This document shows, in pieces, positions 49,505 to 60,979 of a stretch of DNA of 64,000 nucleotides. How positions within the stretch are numbered: position 1 is the stretch's first letter; every line of letters starts with the position of its first letter. The notes beneath the pieces are model-generated. The model saw only the letters and a list, made by a program, of their open reading frames with translations. It had not been told where the DNA came from and did no database searches. The position numbers were made by a program, and so were the translations under genes. Source of the DNA: Pseudisothecium myosuroides (taxonomy: Eukaryota > Streptophyta > Bryopsida > Hypnales > Lembophyllaceae); assembly GCA_951799445.1 (NCBI GenBank), contig OX637291.1, positions 8,744,501-8,808,500 of the forward strand, read 5' to 3'.

Positions 49505-49745
49505 AGTCCGTTTGTTTGTTTTGTTTGTTATGGTGAGATCTACTAATTGTGCTCCCATGGTCGTGTTTTGGGACTTGTTGGAAAGCTCTTTGCGAAGAGG
49601 GGTGCATGGGCTTTATTTTGTGGTGTTTGGACGGTCTATGGTGTGAAAATGATTGTCAATTTCAAGTTTTCATGAATTAAAAAATTAAATAGTTGCTTTA
49701 ATTTTTATTTTATTATACTCTGGCAACGATACAAGGCACACTAGT
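49505..49745 (+). repeat. 240-bp dispersed repeat, copy 2
   Basis: Same family and orientation as 25,550-25,800: starts at GTTTGTTTTGTTTGTTATGG and ends near CTGGCAACGATACAAGGCAC. Confidence 0.6.
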
Positions 49746-51070
49746 CCATGTGAAAGTTATATACATCCACTCGAATACATTCTAATTTTTCAAGGTGCCA
49801 CCTACAATTTAAAACCACTCTCGACCATTGGCAACGTGCCATGTCATATTGGCATTTAGGCATTATTAGTTTAAATTAATTACGTATTGAATTGACCACC
49901 GTTGCAAAAAGGATATTTTGAAGATCATTTGAAAGAGAAAAATTTCTAAACATGTAAATATGGCACATTTTTGGACTTGTTTTATGCCCACAAGATCTAC
50001 ACTATAATCCCCATAATCATTGGTAATTCAAGTTCAATCTCTTTGTTTGAAAAGAAGAAGAAAATGAAGTTAGAGACATGGTTAGCATAGAGCAAGGAAA
50101 TGACTTAGCAATGAAGACTCACAATTGGTCTCATTGACCATATACCAACACCTAAAGGCATTCAAATAAGCAATTGAATATTGTTCCTAATATTAAATTG
50201 CCTAATTTTTTGTTGGACATTGCTGGAAGTAAAAAAAAAAATTCTACATTGCCTTCTTATACTTTTTTTTGGATACCATATGAAGGACCGTGAGTTTTTT
50301 ATTTGTTTAAAATATGTGTATCCCAAGGCAATCCTAGGTTCTCATGAATAGAGATACTACATTTTAGAAAGTGGTTAGAATTAGATACATATATCTTGCG
50401 TTACATCTTGGCATACCTTCCAAGATGTCGGTTCTTCTTGAAGTGGCAATTCATAACAATATGTAACATTGGACATGGATTGCCAAGAATATAGGTTCAA
50501 ATCAAAGAATCATCCTTTTTGTAAATCCTAGAAGTTAGGCCACCTCATCCTTTGACTCGTCCTTTGAGAAAATGTTTAATTTTTTTCTCAAATACTTAAA
50601 CTTTCTTTAAGTTAAATGGAATCCTATACAACTACTGAATGATATTATGTTGTTGGCCATGTATACCAATTCTAGAATATTAAAATTATAGTATTCTAAT
50701 TATTCTTTTTTGGAGAATCATTGTTGATGGTCTTTTATGAGAGAGTTATATTTGAGGAGGAGGGACAATATTTTGCCAAAGGTAATACAATTTCTTTGAG
50801 GAAATAGTTGATGATATGTTATCCTTCTCTCATTGAATGAAATTACTAAGTGTCTACATCGGATGCATATCCACAATTATGGATGAAAAATTTATATACC
50901 GTCCACATTTTGTATGTCTCATCTATGTGCATCATCCACGTATATAGATGTGAACAACTTCATTACTCCAACAAAGATTGTATTTTGCACTACTAAAAAG
51001 ACACTAGAAAAATTGTATGGATCGGCTTTTCTATGGGACAATGGCCTTCCAACGTGAGGCCCAAAACTTT
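49746..51070. other. AT-rich intergenic DNA, nothing definable
   Basis: No bounded repeat or exon-like frame was recognised. Confidence 0.45.
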
Positions 51071-51078
51071 GTATTGTA

Positions 51079-51604
51079 AGGTGGATACATCCAAAAAAAT
51101 TCACCCTATTTAGAACTGCCATCATCCCTCCACGCAAATCTCCAAAATCAATACGTACATATATTGAAGAAATGATTCTGAAACCTCTACCAAAAAAAAC
51201 TTTGACCCTTCCTAACTTTTGCATACGGTATTCCTTCACAATTAACTTTTGCATACGATATCCAAATGTTGCGTTCTTTGGTGCGTTGCACTGTCCTTTC
51301 ACTTTCCAACAAAGAAAATATTATAAAAGACTTTGACACTTTATAATTTTTGCATACCGTATCGAGATGCCATGTTCTTTGGTGTGTTGGAACGTCCTTT
51401 CACTTGTCCAACAACAAGAAAGTATATAAACTTTGACCCTTCATAACTTCTACATATGGTATCCAAATGCCCCGTTCTTTGGTGCATTGGAACCTCCTTT
51501 CACTTCCCAACAAGAAAACATTAAAATTTCCCCAATCTAATATTATTAATACCTACGCACAGTAGCCCAAAGTGGCGGTTATGGGGAGGGTTATAAACCC
51601 ACCT
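51079..51604. mobile_element. AGGTAGG-family MITE, copy 3, with tandem core
   Basis: It starts after TA with AGGTGGATACATCC and ends near TATAAACCCACCT. The AGTGGCGGTTATGGGGA block near the right end matches the right part of the copy at 15,168. Inside, a unit of about 100 bp (ACTTTTGCATAC..CGTTCTTTGGTGCGTTG..CCTTTCACTT) is repeated at least three times; the GTTCTTTG motif recurs at 51,273, 51,374 and 51,474. Copy 1 has a single unit. Confidence 0.7.
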
Positions 51605-51689
51605 TCAATTCATCCATTTTTTTAATTTTTTTTAAATACTTTCTTTTGGGCAAAATTTAAAAAAAAAAAGACTGGTTGTAAGTTACTCC

Positions 51690-52200
51690 ATTCTGTCCCT
51701 CAGTCAGGGCAGTGGAGGAGATGATTGGGGATTTAGTGAGCCAAGCTCTGTCTGTGTCCCAGTCACTGAGATGCTGCTGCTGCTGCTGCTTGAGTGAGTG
51801 TGCTTGGTTGTTTGTACAACTCCCTGCCACTCTGGGCCTGCGCTGCCTCCCTGTTGAATGTTATGTTAATTAGTGTGGCTAGGCTGTTCCCATTCTCCCT
51901 CTCTCTCATACTGTATCCATCTGGTTCCAGTTAGGCACTCTGACCGCAAATCATTAGGAACAGGCTTGCGTCCGCCCTCCCTGCCTCGTACGTGGGCTCG
52001 TCTTTCAATTCCCTCGCAGGCTTTTGCTGCAATTTTGGCATCAGACTACAGCCACCTTCTGTTTGGTATGCTTTGTTTGTCTGTCCCTGGACTGGAAAAA
52101 TTACAACATGATGAACAACGCGGCGGGGACGTACGTGGGGTGATGTACTGGAGTCACACATAGAACTCACATTGCAATCACGACTGAGGCCACCCCAAGT
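51690..52200. other. GC-rich island with (CTG)n run
   Basis: This segment is higher in G+C than its flanks, with a CTG/TGC run at about 51,773-51,790 and pyrimidine-rich CTCCCTCTCTCTC at about 51,893. A 96-codon plus-strand frame (51,873-52,163) shows no recognised domain. It could be a relic exon or promoter. Confidence 0.3.
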
Positions 52201-52238
52201 GCGTTGGATGGAAAAAGGAGGGTGGTACTTCTAATTAA

Positions 52239-52466
52239 CCCTTAAAGGACAAAGGTGTGACCTTCAAAATCAGCCTTTTGCATTACCATGTGGATCATTG
52301 GCTTAAAAAATTGTAAAAGCTCTCATTGGAAGTCAAGCTACTGTAGAAGTGATCTTCCCTTTTCACCACAAATTTCGAGGATGAATAGTTGCATTTCTGT
52401 CCTATACACTCAGTTTGATTCTCTGTCATCCATCGGCTATAGAATGGTTGTGTTGACGTTCAAGGG
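52239..52466. mobile_element. Short TTAA-flanked MITE (228 bp)
   Basis: TTAA lies at 52,235-52,238 and 52,467-52,470. The ends are CCCTTAAAGGAC and the complement of CCCTTGAACGTC, an imperfect inverted repeat. The size is close to the 223-bp element at 3,410 but the interior differs. Confidence 0.6.
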
Positions 52467-52494
52467 TTAATGTGGGGAAGGGTACGCTTGGTGT

Positions 52495-52740
52495 TTGCAA
52501 AGGAAGTAATGTGCCCTATACCGTTGCCACAGTCAAAACAAAAGTAAAAGTAATTTTCTAAATTTTTAATTCATAAAAAATTTTAAAATCCATATCTTTC
52601 ACACTCCTAGGTCCCAATGCCATGAAACAACGCCCATACACCCCTACTCGCCGAGGGCTTTCCGAAGATACCAAGAATGTGATTGGGGGACACGCGGTTG
52701 ATGAGATTTCAACATAACAAACAAAACAAAACAAACAAAC
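52495..52740 (-). repeat. 240-bp dispersed repeat, copy 3
   Basis: Inverted relative to the copies at 25,550 and 49,505. It contains GCCATGAAACAACGCCCAT and ends in an (AAAC)n-like tract at about 52,718-52,752. Confidence 0.6.
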
Positions 52741-53487
52741 AAACAAACAAACAACAGATATGGATGGAAGAACTTCACCACCACTACCCCTGTATATTGT
52801 TCCAGGATGGCAAGAGCGGCAAACCCCGCCGTGGAGCTCAAACCCAATTTTTTGTCGCATGTAACAGTGTTTGTTGTAGTCTCCAAGAACGTCATCATCC
52901 CTAAGTAGTAGCCGATTCTACATGGCTCCTTGCTCGCCAGCTACGTGGAGTCTACCATGTTGGATGATGCCATGGGGATTTGGCCACCTCACGGTGGCGA
53001 TGTTTTGAGTAAGGCAGGAGACCCTATTTGGGTCACAATTCAAAAGCTACCCTATTTGCACCACTATGTCTGAGTAGTTTACATTTGAAATGATTTTAAA
53101 TGTATTGTATTGACATATAATGACCATAAAGTGGTGCACATAGTCCCATGGTGCAAAAAGGGGTTCTCACCTTATGTGGCACTATAAGATAGGATTTACC
53201 AAATTCAAGTGTACACCCAAAAAATAGATGCTTGTTGCACTCTCTTCAAGCTCTGAACATTAAAAATAGGGCACGGTTCTAGAATATCTACCAATTCAAC
53301 TTTGACCTTTTATAACTTTTGCATATTATAATCAAAAATTGTTCTTGGATTTATCCAACTTTATTGTTATTTTTTTTATTTTTCCAAGCATTTTTTTTTC
53401 AAAAAGTGTGAATCCAACTATGTGTTTATTTTTTGTAAGAATGTACAGGACAAAAATTGGTCAATGAATGATCTTCAATATTTACTA

Positions 53488-53700
53488 CTGTGCCTTGTGT
53501 CTTTGCTACGATTAAAATTAAAGTAAAAGTAATTTTCTTAATTTTTAACACTTAAAAACTTTGAAATTCAATATTTTTCCCACTGTAGGTCCAAACGCCA
53601 CAAAACAAAGCCCATGGCTTTTTGACTGTATCAAAAATGCGACTGAGGAACGTATGGTCAAAGAAATCTCAACGTAACAAACAAAAGAAAACAGCCTATC
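53488..53700 (-). repeat. 240-bp dispersed repeat, copy 4
   Basis: Inverted copy, 1 kb from copy 3 and in the same orientation. It shares AAAGTAAAAGTAATTTTCT, GCCACAAAACAAAGCCCAT and AACGTAACAAACAAAAG with it. Confidence 0.6.
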
Positions 53701-54008
53701 TTAAAGGTATGGATGGATATATACGCAAAGAACATACATGTTCATCTACTCAATGTGTAATAAATGCATGGTTGATTACCATAGTGATAGCCCATCTTTT
53801 TATAATTAGTCAGTAACAAAAACCAATACAATTTATCAACCCTTAGTCTACATATTTTTCAATTTTTTTAAAGTAGACATACCCATTTTCATCCCTCATC
53901 CAATTGTGTCAACATCTACAAATGGAGTACAATCTAGGAAACAAATGTGCACCACTAATACATGAGCAAGAATTTTTAAGTGGGCGGGAATGGGTATGTT
54001 TACTTTTA

Positions 54009-54425
54009 GGGCCACTTTACACTATGGCCATCCAAGTCAAGAGGCCAATGGGAGTGAGTGGCCAAACTTTATTGAGAGTCCAAAGAAATCAACAATAAAT
54101 AGGCAATAAAGTTTAAGAAATGGAGCCTTCAGCTGGCTATAGTGTGAAGCCTCCAAAGGCCAAGTCCAAAGTCCAAACCCTTGGCAATGAACTCCCTTGG
54201 CCTCTCGACCATAATTTGGGTCTCCATTTCTAGCCAACCTAAACTTTTGTTGAAAGTCCATTTCCATGTAGGCAATTTATTGCCACATAGGTAGTTGGAG
54301 GGCCATGGCCTTTGGACTTGTGCCTTCTAGTATGAAGGGTCAAAAGGCCGAACTCTTGATTTCTTGCAATGTGATTGGTAGAAACCCACGGCCTCTTGAC
54401 CTTTGACCATAGTGTAAAGTGGCCC
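54009..54425. mobile_element. PIF/Harbinger-type MITE (417 bp)
   Basis: The ends are GGGCCACTTTACACTATGG and its exact complement; inverted similarity continues inward to AAGAGGCC, about 50 bp in all. TTA stands on both sides (54,006-54,008 and 54,426-54,428), the hallmark 3-bp duplication of PIF/Harbinger elements. The interior is non-coding and rich in GGCCAA/TTGGCC-like motifs. Confidence 0.85.
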
Positions 54426-54639
54426 TTAAGGTAAACTACCCCATTCTAGTCCAAACTCTCATTCCAAAGATCCAGGATAAGCCCCATTCCACATTGTTTG
54501 CAATGGAAAATATAAATGAAGGAATTGAAGGTCCAGGTTTTTTGGAGTGTAGATCCCATTGATCATTGGTGAAGTCCACCGATCCCCAACTCACATGGAA
54601 GGAGGCCCTTAGTAGTTGATATTGAGGTCATTATGTATA

Positions 54640-54880
54640 GGCAATGCCCATAGAGAAGGGCACTGCGGCAAATAATTGGACGATGAGGAGGGCGGAGCCC
54701 GACGAGGAGACCCAATTATTTGCCGCAATGTCCAACGAAAAGGGCCATTGCCCGACGTAAACTACCACAGGAATCAAAAAATTGGATGAAGAGTTGAGAT
54801 GAGAAATTCATATTGGATGTAAAATCCGTAATGCCCGATTACGGGGACAAACTCACAAAATCGGGCATTGCGGCGGAGAA
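54640..54880. repeat. Cluster of short inverted repeats
   Basis: GCGGCAAATAATTGG (54,665-54,679) pairs with its exact complement at 54,712-54,726, and weaker pairing continues outward through GGCAATG..CATTGCC. A second hairpin, AATGCCCGATT (54,830-54,840) with AATCGGGCATT (54,859-54,869), follows. GGGCATTGC / GCAATGCCC variants recur, suggesting a foldback element or nested hairpins. Confidence 0.65.
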
Positions 54881-55491
54881 CCTGCCCCGCAAATGAACAG
54901 GACAATGCATGCAAGTGGTTTATGGATTGGATTGGGCATGGGCTAGTAGAAGCCTGACAATAGCTATTTTTCTAACAAGGACAAACATGTCTAAGGACTT
55001 AAATTGGATATCCAAAGCAACACCCTTCTATAAAAATTTTAGAAATCACATAGAATCAGACTATTATTTTTTCAACTCTAAGGTTGTTTCATATTGCTTG
55101 TCTACCACTGAAATTTATTCCCACTAGTGCCCGTAACGGGGGTTATTGGTTTACCTACTGCAGTACCAAGTTTCAAAATTTTAAATATTTCAACAATGAG
55201 GGAGTCAGTTCCCTCCCAATTGCCAGTCAGTGTTCAGTTTCCTGAGTTCTGGCCACGACATTTTCCAAGTCACTAAATAATGTGTCAAATTGGCAGAGAA
55301 TTTAGCAGACTGACTTGGGCAGAAGGAAGTCAAGTTTGAAATCTCAGTCACACAACAGTGAGTCGTCCAGGCAGGAAACCATTAAAACATCACAATAACA
55401 TTTGTCCACCAATACAAGCCCCCCCCTGCTTTAGTTTTTATGCCCGTGCCTCCACTTCCATCAATCCACGTGATAGATTTTTCACACACTA

Positions 55492-56021
55492 AGGGTAGTC
55501 ACAGCAATAGTAGAAAATTCAGTTGTTTTGTTGTTTTGGTTGCGTTGATCTGGTCAAAATCTGACAGAATTCTGTTAAAATCAACAGAATTTTGTCAGAT
55601 TTTGACCGGATCAACGCGACCAAAACAACAAAAAAACTGAATTTTCTACTAGTGCTGCAGCCCCTCCGAGAATCGTCCACTTCTCAAAGGTTGGACGCGT
55701 GGCTTTGTGTAACTGGTTTCCAGTTGTTTCGGGATCGCTCAACCTCCGAGGTTCAGAGTGTGCCATTCTTCTCCTCCGCAAGTGAAGAAAGGAGCTGCGA
55801 ATGGCATTTTCTCCGAGAAAATTTTACCTTCTGCTCCGTGATTGGTTAGCAGTGGTTGCCATGGTGCTGTGCAAGTGAACCTTCTCAGAGATTTCATTTT
55901 CGCTGCAAAGGAGTGTCACAGCCCCTCCACAAAACAAGGCTCCCCATTGGCTCTCCATTTCATGCGCCTGAAGAAATTTCTCAAATAAAATCTCAACCTC
56001 GGAGGGGCTGTGACTACCCCT
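55492..56021. mobile_element. GTAGTCACAGC-type MITE with an insertion
   Basis: The ends are AGGGTAGTCACAGC and the complement of AGGGGTAGTCACAGC. ACTA lies on both sides (55,488-55,491 and 56,022-56,025). The left inverted repeat is interrupted by a palindrome at 55,505-55,657, after which the expected CCCCTCCGAG sequence of the end resumes, so the right end (CCTCGGAGGGGCTGTGAC) shows the intact form. The interior is comparatively GC-rich with no recognised protein. Confidence 0.7.
55505..55657. mobile_element. Palindromic CACTA-like element, nested
   Basis: Arms of about 66 bp starting at TAGTAGAAAATTCAG are near-perfect complements around a centre at about 55,579. The termini resemble CA(A/C)TAGTAGAAAA, as in the CACTA-type elements at 60,980 and 61,959. 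CAG stands on both sides (55,502-55,504 and 55,658-55,660), consistent with a 3-bp target duplication. Confidence 0.7.
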
Positions 56022-56062
56022 ACTATATGGATAAACTTATGTTAATTAGTGTACACATCATA

Positions 56063-57075
56063 CAATAGAACCTCTCTTACTGCATACTCTCTTAGTACAT
56101 AAGGTAGACAAGCCTATTACCACCCTAATTTGCAATCTGAATATCTTGGGGCTAATTCCAAGCACATATTTTTCAGAGGTGTGCGCTTGTTTCACGAATC
56201 AAACCCAAGAGGACTTATAATTTTTTGACTAAAATTATAATTTCTGTGAATTTTTAAAGTGAGCTGCCCTAAAATTATAAAATTGTCCATATGTGGAGTC
56301 ATAAACATCCTATCAACAACCTATAACCACCCTTCTATGTATTTATTAGCACTTAAGTATTGACCAATGAAAGATTGAGACGTTATCCTTTGTGGCATTA
56401 GTGGTCTGATTTTGTCAAGAAAGTGAATGGAGTTGGTGGCGGAGATGGGGCCAAAAATACCTTGACGGAAATAGGAAGCTGGTGGGAATAAGTAGGTTTA
56501 CTTTAATATGCAGTAAAAGAGTTTGTACTTTGAATCATTTATTTTTGAACAGTAGTTGGAGGCCCCATAGTGAGAGGCTACATTAACTAGTGGTCATTAT
56601 TGCACCTCTCTTAGTGCATATAACTTCTCTTAAAGCAAGCCCAATGCAGAGACTGAGAGCGGCACTGGAAAATGTCATGGACGATTGCAAAGTAGGGAGG
56701 CGGGCTGGGCCTCTTGCCAGCTTGATGCAATGTAGGTATGGGCCAAGGCCCAACAAACATCACAATAGAGTTCTTTTTCAAATTTCTACTGCATATCTTC
56801 CACCTCTTGAGCACGATGTGGGTGAGGTGTAAGAGAATCTCAACTTTCCGTGTGTTGTTCTATGCTCAACAAATCTCATCAAAATATTAAGCAGGGGCTC
56901 TTGTATGAAGAGCCCTCCAAAATTTTGTTGGTTGCAGCAGTTGCATTGGGGCGCGATTATTTGCACAAGCTCGTTAAAAGCCCCGTTTGCAACGTTCTCG
57001 TGCATGTACACGGGCTGCACTGGAGCTACTCTTAGTGCATAGTCCTGATACTATGTACTAAGAGAGGTTCTATTG
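56063..57075. mobile_element. Tc1/mariner-type element (1,013 bp), composite
   Basis: The ends are CAATAGAACCTCTCTTA and its exact complement, with TA outside both. The subterminal motif CTCTTAGTGCATA / CTCTTAGTACATA recurs several times. No transposase frame is visible. Between about 56,636 and 57,028 lies a GC-richer segment with ends AAGCAAGCCCAATGCAG and the complement of AGTAGCTCCAGTGCAG, flanked by CTTA; this is probably a second MITE inserted in the first. Confidence 0.7.
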
Positions 57076-57867
57076 TATTGATTTATGCAAAGGACAATGC
57101 ACAATTCCCCATATACAATTTTTTTTTAACAAATGGAAACCCTTTGCATTAAAAAAATAAGCCCTCGTACAATGTTTTCAACCATAAGCTATGGATCACT
57201 AGAAAAACAAGAGCCTACTCATCCATATTTGAAGGGACTATGAAGATAAGGTAAAGCCACCATATTGGGGCCTGGATTTCTGATGAGATCTTTTGGACGG
57301 AGGGTTGGAGAAATATCAAAGCCTATCTTTTATCATGGGGAAACAATATACAAAGTAATAACAATTAGAGTTGTAATTTTCACAAAGTATGTCATGTTTA
57401 TCGAATATTGAAGTGATTTGTCTAAAAGTCCATAAGTTAGTGTTAATAGGTCATCCATGTAATTATAAGATTTGGTCATTCATAATGGCTATCTTATTCA
57501 CAATACTAGTGAAAACTTGGGTTGTATAGACTAGAAAAATGACTACAAGTAGATTCACTAGCAGTCAAATTTTGTCATATGCGTGTTCTTGTGGGTCATT
57601 TCCCTATTGTGTGTGCAATCCAAGTTTGTACTAGTGCAACGTGATGGTATATGGTAATATAAACACTCAAAAAATTGTTTTGATTTTCTGGTTGAAACAA
57701 ATACTATAGAAAAAAACTTCATTGTACAAATAAAATTGCACTTCCTTTGACACCATGGTGGTGTAAGCAAGAAGTTATCTTTTCAAAGAGCCGGCTTGAA
57801 GTGAAATCAGGTCTAGATTAGGGTATGGATTTTGGAAAGATGTGCATTGAGAGTGAATCTTTGATTA

Positions 57868-58330
57868 GGTAGAACAATCCAATGTCGTTAGTCACCCAAT
57901 TATAACATCTACTGAACCTTTCCATTTGCATCAATCACCCACCCACTATCATAATCTTAGCAATCGTTTGCATCGTGACAACGCACTTGGGAAGGGGACA
58001 CATCAACGTGTGGTTTAGCATGGGTCTGCCCATGCTTTACCAATTTTGTTCCAACAAACTTTGAAAAATCACAGATAATTCATTTCTTGGCATAACATTC
58101 AGTGACTCTATAGTGATAGTATAACTCTATATTCCACACCCCAACAGTACTTCGGCAGTAGCTATTGATGAATTAGACAGTTGGAGGATGTAGAAGCACA
58201 CCATCACTGTAGAACCAAGGCAGCATCAACACATGCTACTGAATGTTATGGGAATGTCTTGATTCTACTTGCACATGTCTCCTCTCAAACCTTCTCAATT
58301 TCTCAAAAACATGTGAGTTGAAAAATAGCT
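57868..58330 (+). repeat. Dispersed repeat, copy 2 of a pair
   Basis: Related to 26,368-26,660: shared CCATTTGCATCAAT, then CATAATCTTA(G/C)CAAT, then GCACTTGGG blocks in the same order. No conserved reading frame. Confidence 0.55.
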
Positions 58331-58389
58331 TCTTGAAGGTACCCAGATTGCACATCTAGGTGGTCATTAGGGCTTTTTTTTTCGCACTG

Positions 58390-58700
58390 TAGATGAACAA
58401 TGGAGTCCCTCTGTGCCCTCCGTTTGTTGGTGAATATTTGGAGGGAGCCAGGCAGAGTGGCGGAAATCTGTCAGAGGGAGTTGGAATCTGGCGAAATTTC
58501 GCCAAAAAAAAAAAGCCCTGGTGGTCATCAGCTGATGTACCTTTCTTACCTTACCATATACGAGATCATTGCAAGTCGCCGGAAACACTTGTTGAAAGAA
58601 TGCGAAGTACGTAACTGTCCAGTTTCCTTGGTAATTGCATCATTATGGAGTTCAATGAACACCCGTCATTGCTGGCTTCTGGCCTAAGAAACACTTGATG
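58390..58700. other. Mid-GC unique sequence
   Basis: Two overlapping plus-strand frames (58,393-58,614 and 58,400-58,687) exist but neither shows a known domain or good splice context. I see nothing else here. Confidence 0.25.
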
Positions 58701-58756
58701 AAATTGATTGTACAGATTGACTTACGGAAACTGAACTTAGCTGCGGTATCAAGCAA

Positions 58757-59089
58757 GCAGGACACTAAATGAGTCTCACGATACTTTGAAAAAAATAAAA
58801 AAATAAAAAAATGAGTCTCATGAAGTGAGGCCAGCAGGGTGAAAATGCAAGTTCTTGGGGGTAAAAGTAAAATCTTGCCCCCCTACTTTGAGCCATGTCT
58901 AGGGTATCTTGTATACTTCTCTTAACTAATTTGGGGTCTCTGATCGCAAAATATGATTTTTTCAAGGAAAAAAATTTAAAAAAAAATTTGTGTGAATTTT
59001 TTTTTTTAAATTCTTGCATTTCCCCAAGGTAAAATTCTTGTGTTTTCACCTTGCTCGTCTCACTTCATGGGACTCATTTAGCATCCTAC
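58757..59089. mobile_element. Mutator-type MITE (333 bp)
   Basis: The ends are GCAGGACACTAAATGAGTC and the complement of GTAGGATGCTAAATGAGTC. ATCAAGCAA, nine bases, stands directly outside both ends (58,748-58,756 and 59,090-59,098). A 9-bp target duplication is diagnostic for Mutator-like elements. Inside, ATGAGTCTCATGAAGTGAG repeats the terminal motif at about 58,811. Non-coding; poly(A) and poly(T) tracts are present. Confidence 0.85.
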
Positions 59090-59106
59090 ATCAAGCAATG
59101 TTTGTA

Positions 59107-59482
59107 AGGTAGGGACACACAAAAAAACCACTTTTTGGAAAATGTAAAAATGTTCCACCGAGGTCTTTTCCTCAGGTTCTCATGTACGGTTCCGCTATTA
59201 TCAATGGAATGTGTCCATGTGTTTCAAAAAATACAAAAAAAACACTTTTTGGGGCAGTTATCATAGTTACAATTATTAAACTCATCAAATTTTTTTACAT
59301 TTTTGTGTTGGTAACTGAAAGAGGGTTATAATAAACGTTTTGTTTTGATGTCCCATGAAAAAATTATAAAGCAACATAGTTTTTTTTAGTAGATATTCTA
59401 AAATTGTTTCCTTAATACAAGTAGATATTTGATTAATTGGATGTACATCTAATGAAGATAGTGCATTTGGATATCCCTACCT
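59107..59482. mobile_element. AGGTAGG-family MITE, copy 4
   Basis: The ends are AGGTAGGGACA and the complement of AGGTAGGGATA, with TA outside both. It begins only 17 bp after the Mutator-type element ends. The interior is AT-rich and does not carry the 100-bp unit of copies 1 and 3. Confidence 0.7.
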
Positions 59483-59489
59483 TAAGCAT

Positions 59490-60350
59490 CCCAAGATACA
59501 AATGCATTCGTAATTTGCAAGATAACAACGACTCCAATACAATTTAATCCTTAATCCTTTAATCCCTAACCTAACTATAATAAGATTGATTTTAAAACTC
59601 AAATACAAAATAGATTAAACTCATCCAACACATCTTTATCACTATTCATAGTAGAGCATTCTTTCTTCTTTCTATCTCTCTCCCTCTATCTCTCTTTCTA
59701 TTACATGATTTTTCTTGGAACTTCCTGAATGCATATACATTGGATGAAGTTTACTATTCACAACATTCATTGTCCACCTAGTGGATGGTTGAGAGGTTAG
59801 GGATTAATGCCCAATCTTGTAAATGTGATCAATTTTGTCTCTCATGAAAGTGTCTTTCATGCACTCTAAACTCTCAATACATTTGTCCATGTATAATTGT
59901 TTGCCAAATAGATGATACAAATATAAATGAGATTAACCCGAAAGTGACATTCAATTTCTGGGATTCAAAAACATCATTGCTTTGAAGCTTTATGGATCTA
60001 AATGTCTTCAAGTTATACAAATCTCAACTGTACAATCTTATAGTGTACATGTTGTAGATGACATGTACAAAATTTGAAGTCATTTGGCCACATAGATTGC
60101 AAGATCATAATGTTTTAGTGTTGAAAATGGATGCTGAAATTTTCCCAAAAACACATTTGGAGGTGAAGTTTGATTTCTAAACCTACTCAAATGAAAAAAA
60201 CTTTATACTACAAAAAGATTCAAAACTAGTATACAAACACATTGGTGGAAAAAAATTCATTCAATTGAATCATTGTGTCTACAAAACAGCTTTGAAATGT
60301 CAAAAATCAGCAAGAAAAATTGCAAAAAACACATCTAAAGCTGAACCTCC
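59490..60350. other. AT-rich intergenic DNA
   Basis: Contains a CT-rich microsatellite-like tract at about 59,665-59,700. No gene is visible. Confidence 0.4.
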
Positions 60351-60384
60351 TTTTACTAGAATGCTTCTCAGTCACTCATTAATT

Positions 60385-60850
60385 CTTGGATTAACATGAA
60401 ATTTTATCCACAAAAACTAGACTAGTATGCACAACTTTTCCAAAAAGAATTATTGAAAATGGACTCTGTATGAAGAAGAAACAAGCTGCCAAAGTTCACT
60501 ACACTCCAAAAATGGCAGGATTTTGAACTTCGAATTGCTCCCAAACATTCAAAACAACTTGGATTGACATGAAAACTTTACCACAATAAGTATACTTCAA
60601 GGGGAACAAAATCCAACAAATTTTATTGAAAATGAGAAATGGATGAAGGAGATACAAGGCCCTAAAGTTGCAGCCCTAAAATGCAGTTTGGTGAACTCAA
60701 ATTGAAGTTGTGAACTTCGATTGGCTTCCAAAAAATCAATACGTCTTGGATTGATCTGAAAATTTTACCATACAAACTAGAAGGGAGAACGCAACTTTTC
60801 CAACAAGTCTTATTGAATTTGGACCTTGAATGCAAAAGTTACAGTACTTT
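60385..60850 (+). repeat. Degenerate tandem repeat, about 180-bp unit
   Basis: Three units start at CTTGGATT(A/G)A (60,385, 60,558 and 60,745; spacing 173 and 187 bp). Each continues with TGAAA.TTTTA(C/T)CA, a variable stretch, then a (C/T)TTATTGAA or ATTATTGAAA block and an ATGAAG/ATGCAAAAG block. Divergence between units is high. The length recalls plant satellite monomers, but with only three copies it may be a local duplication. Confidence 0.6.
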
Positions 60851-60979
60851 GAACTGGACTTGAAACTTTGCGAGGACACTTTCTATCCTCTTTGTCACTT
60901 TGGGGTTAAAAGAAGTCCATGCCTTCAAATCTTATTCCAAGTGTTTGAAAAAAAAGACAAAGATGTCCCACAACCCTAG

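Noticed and set aside
50919..51302. 127-codon minus-strand frame
   Set aside because: It overlaps the AGGTAGG-family MITE and its tandem core; not a gene.
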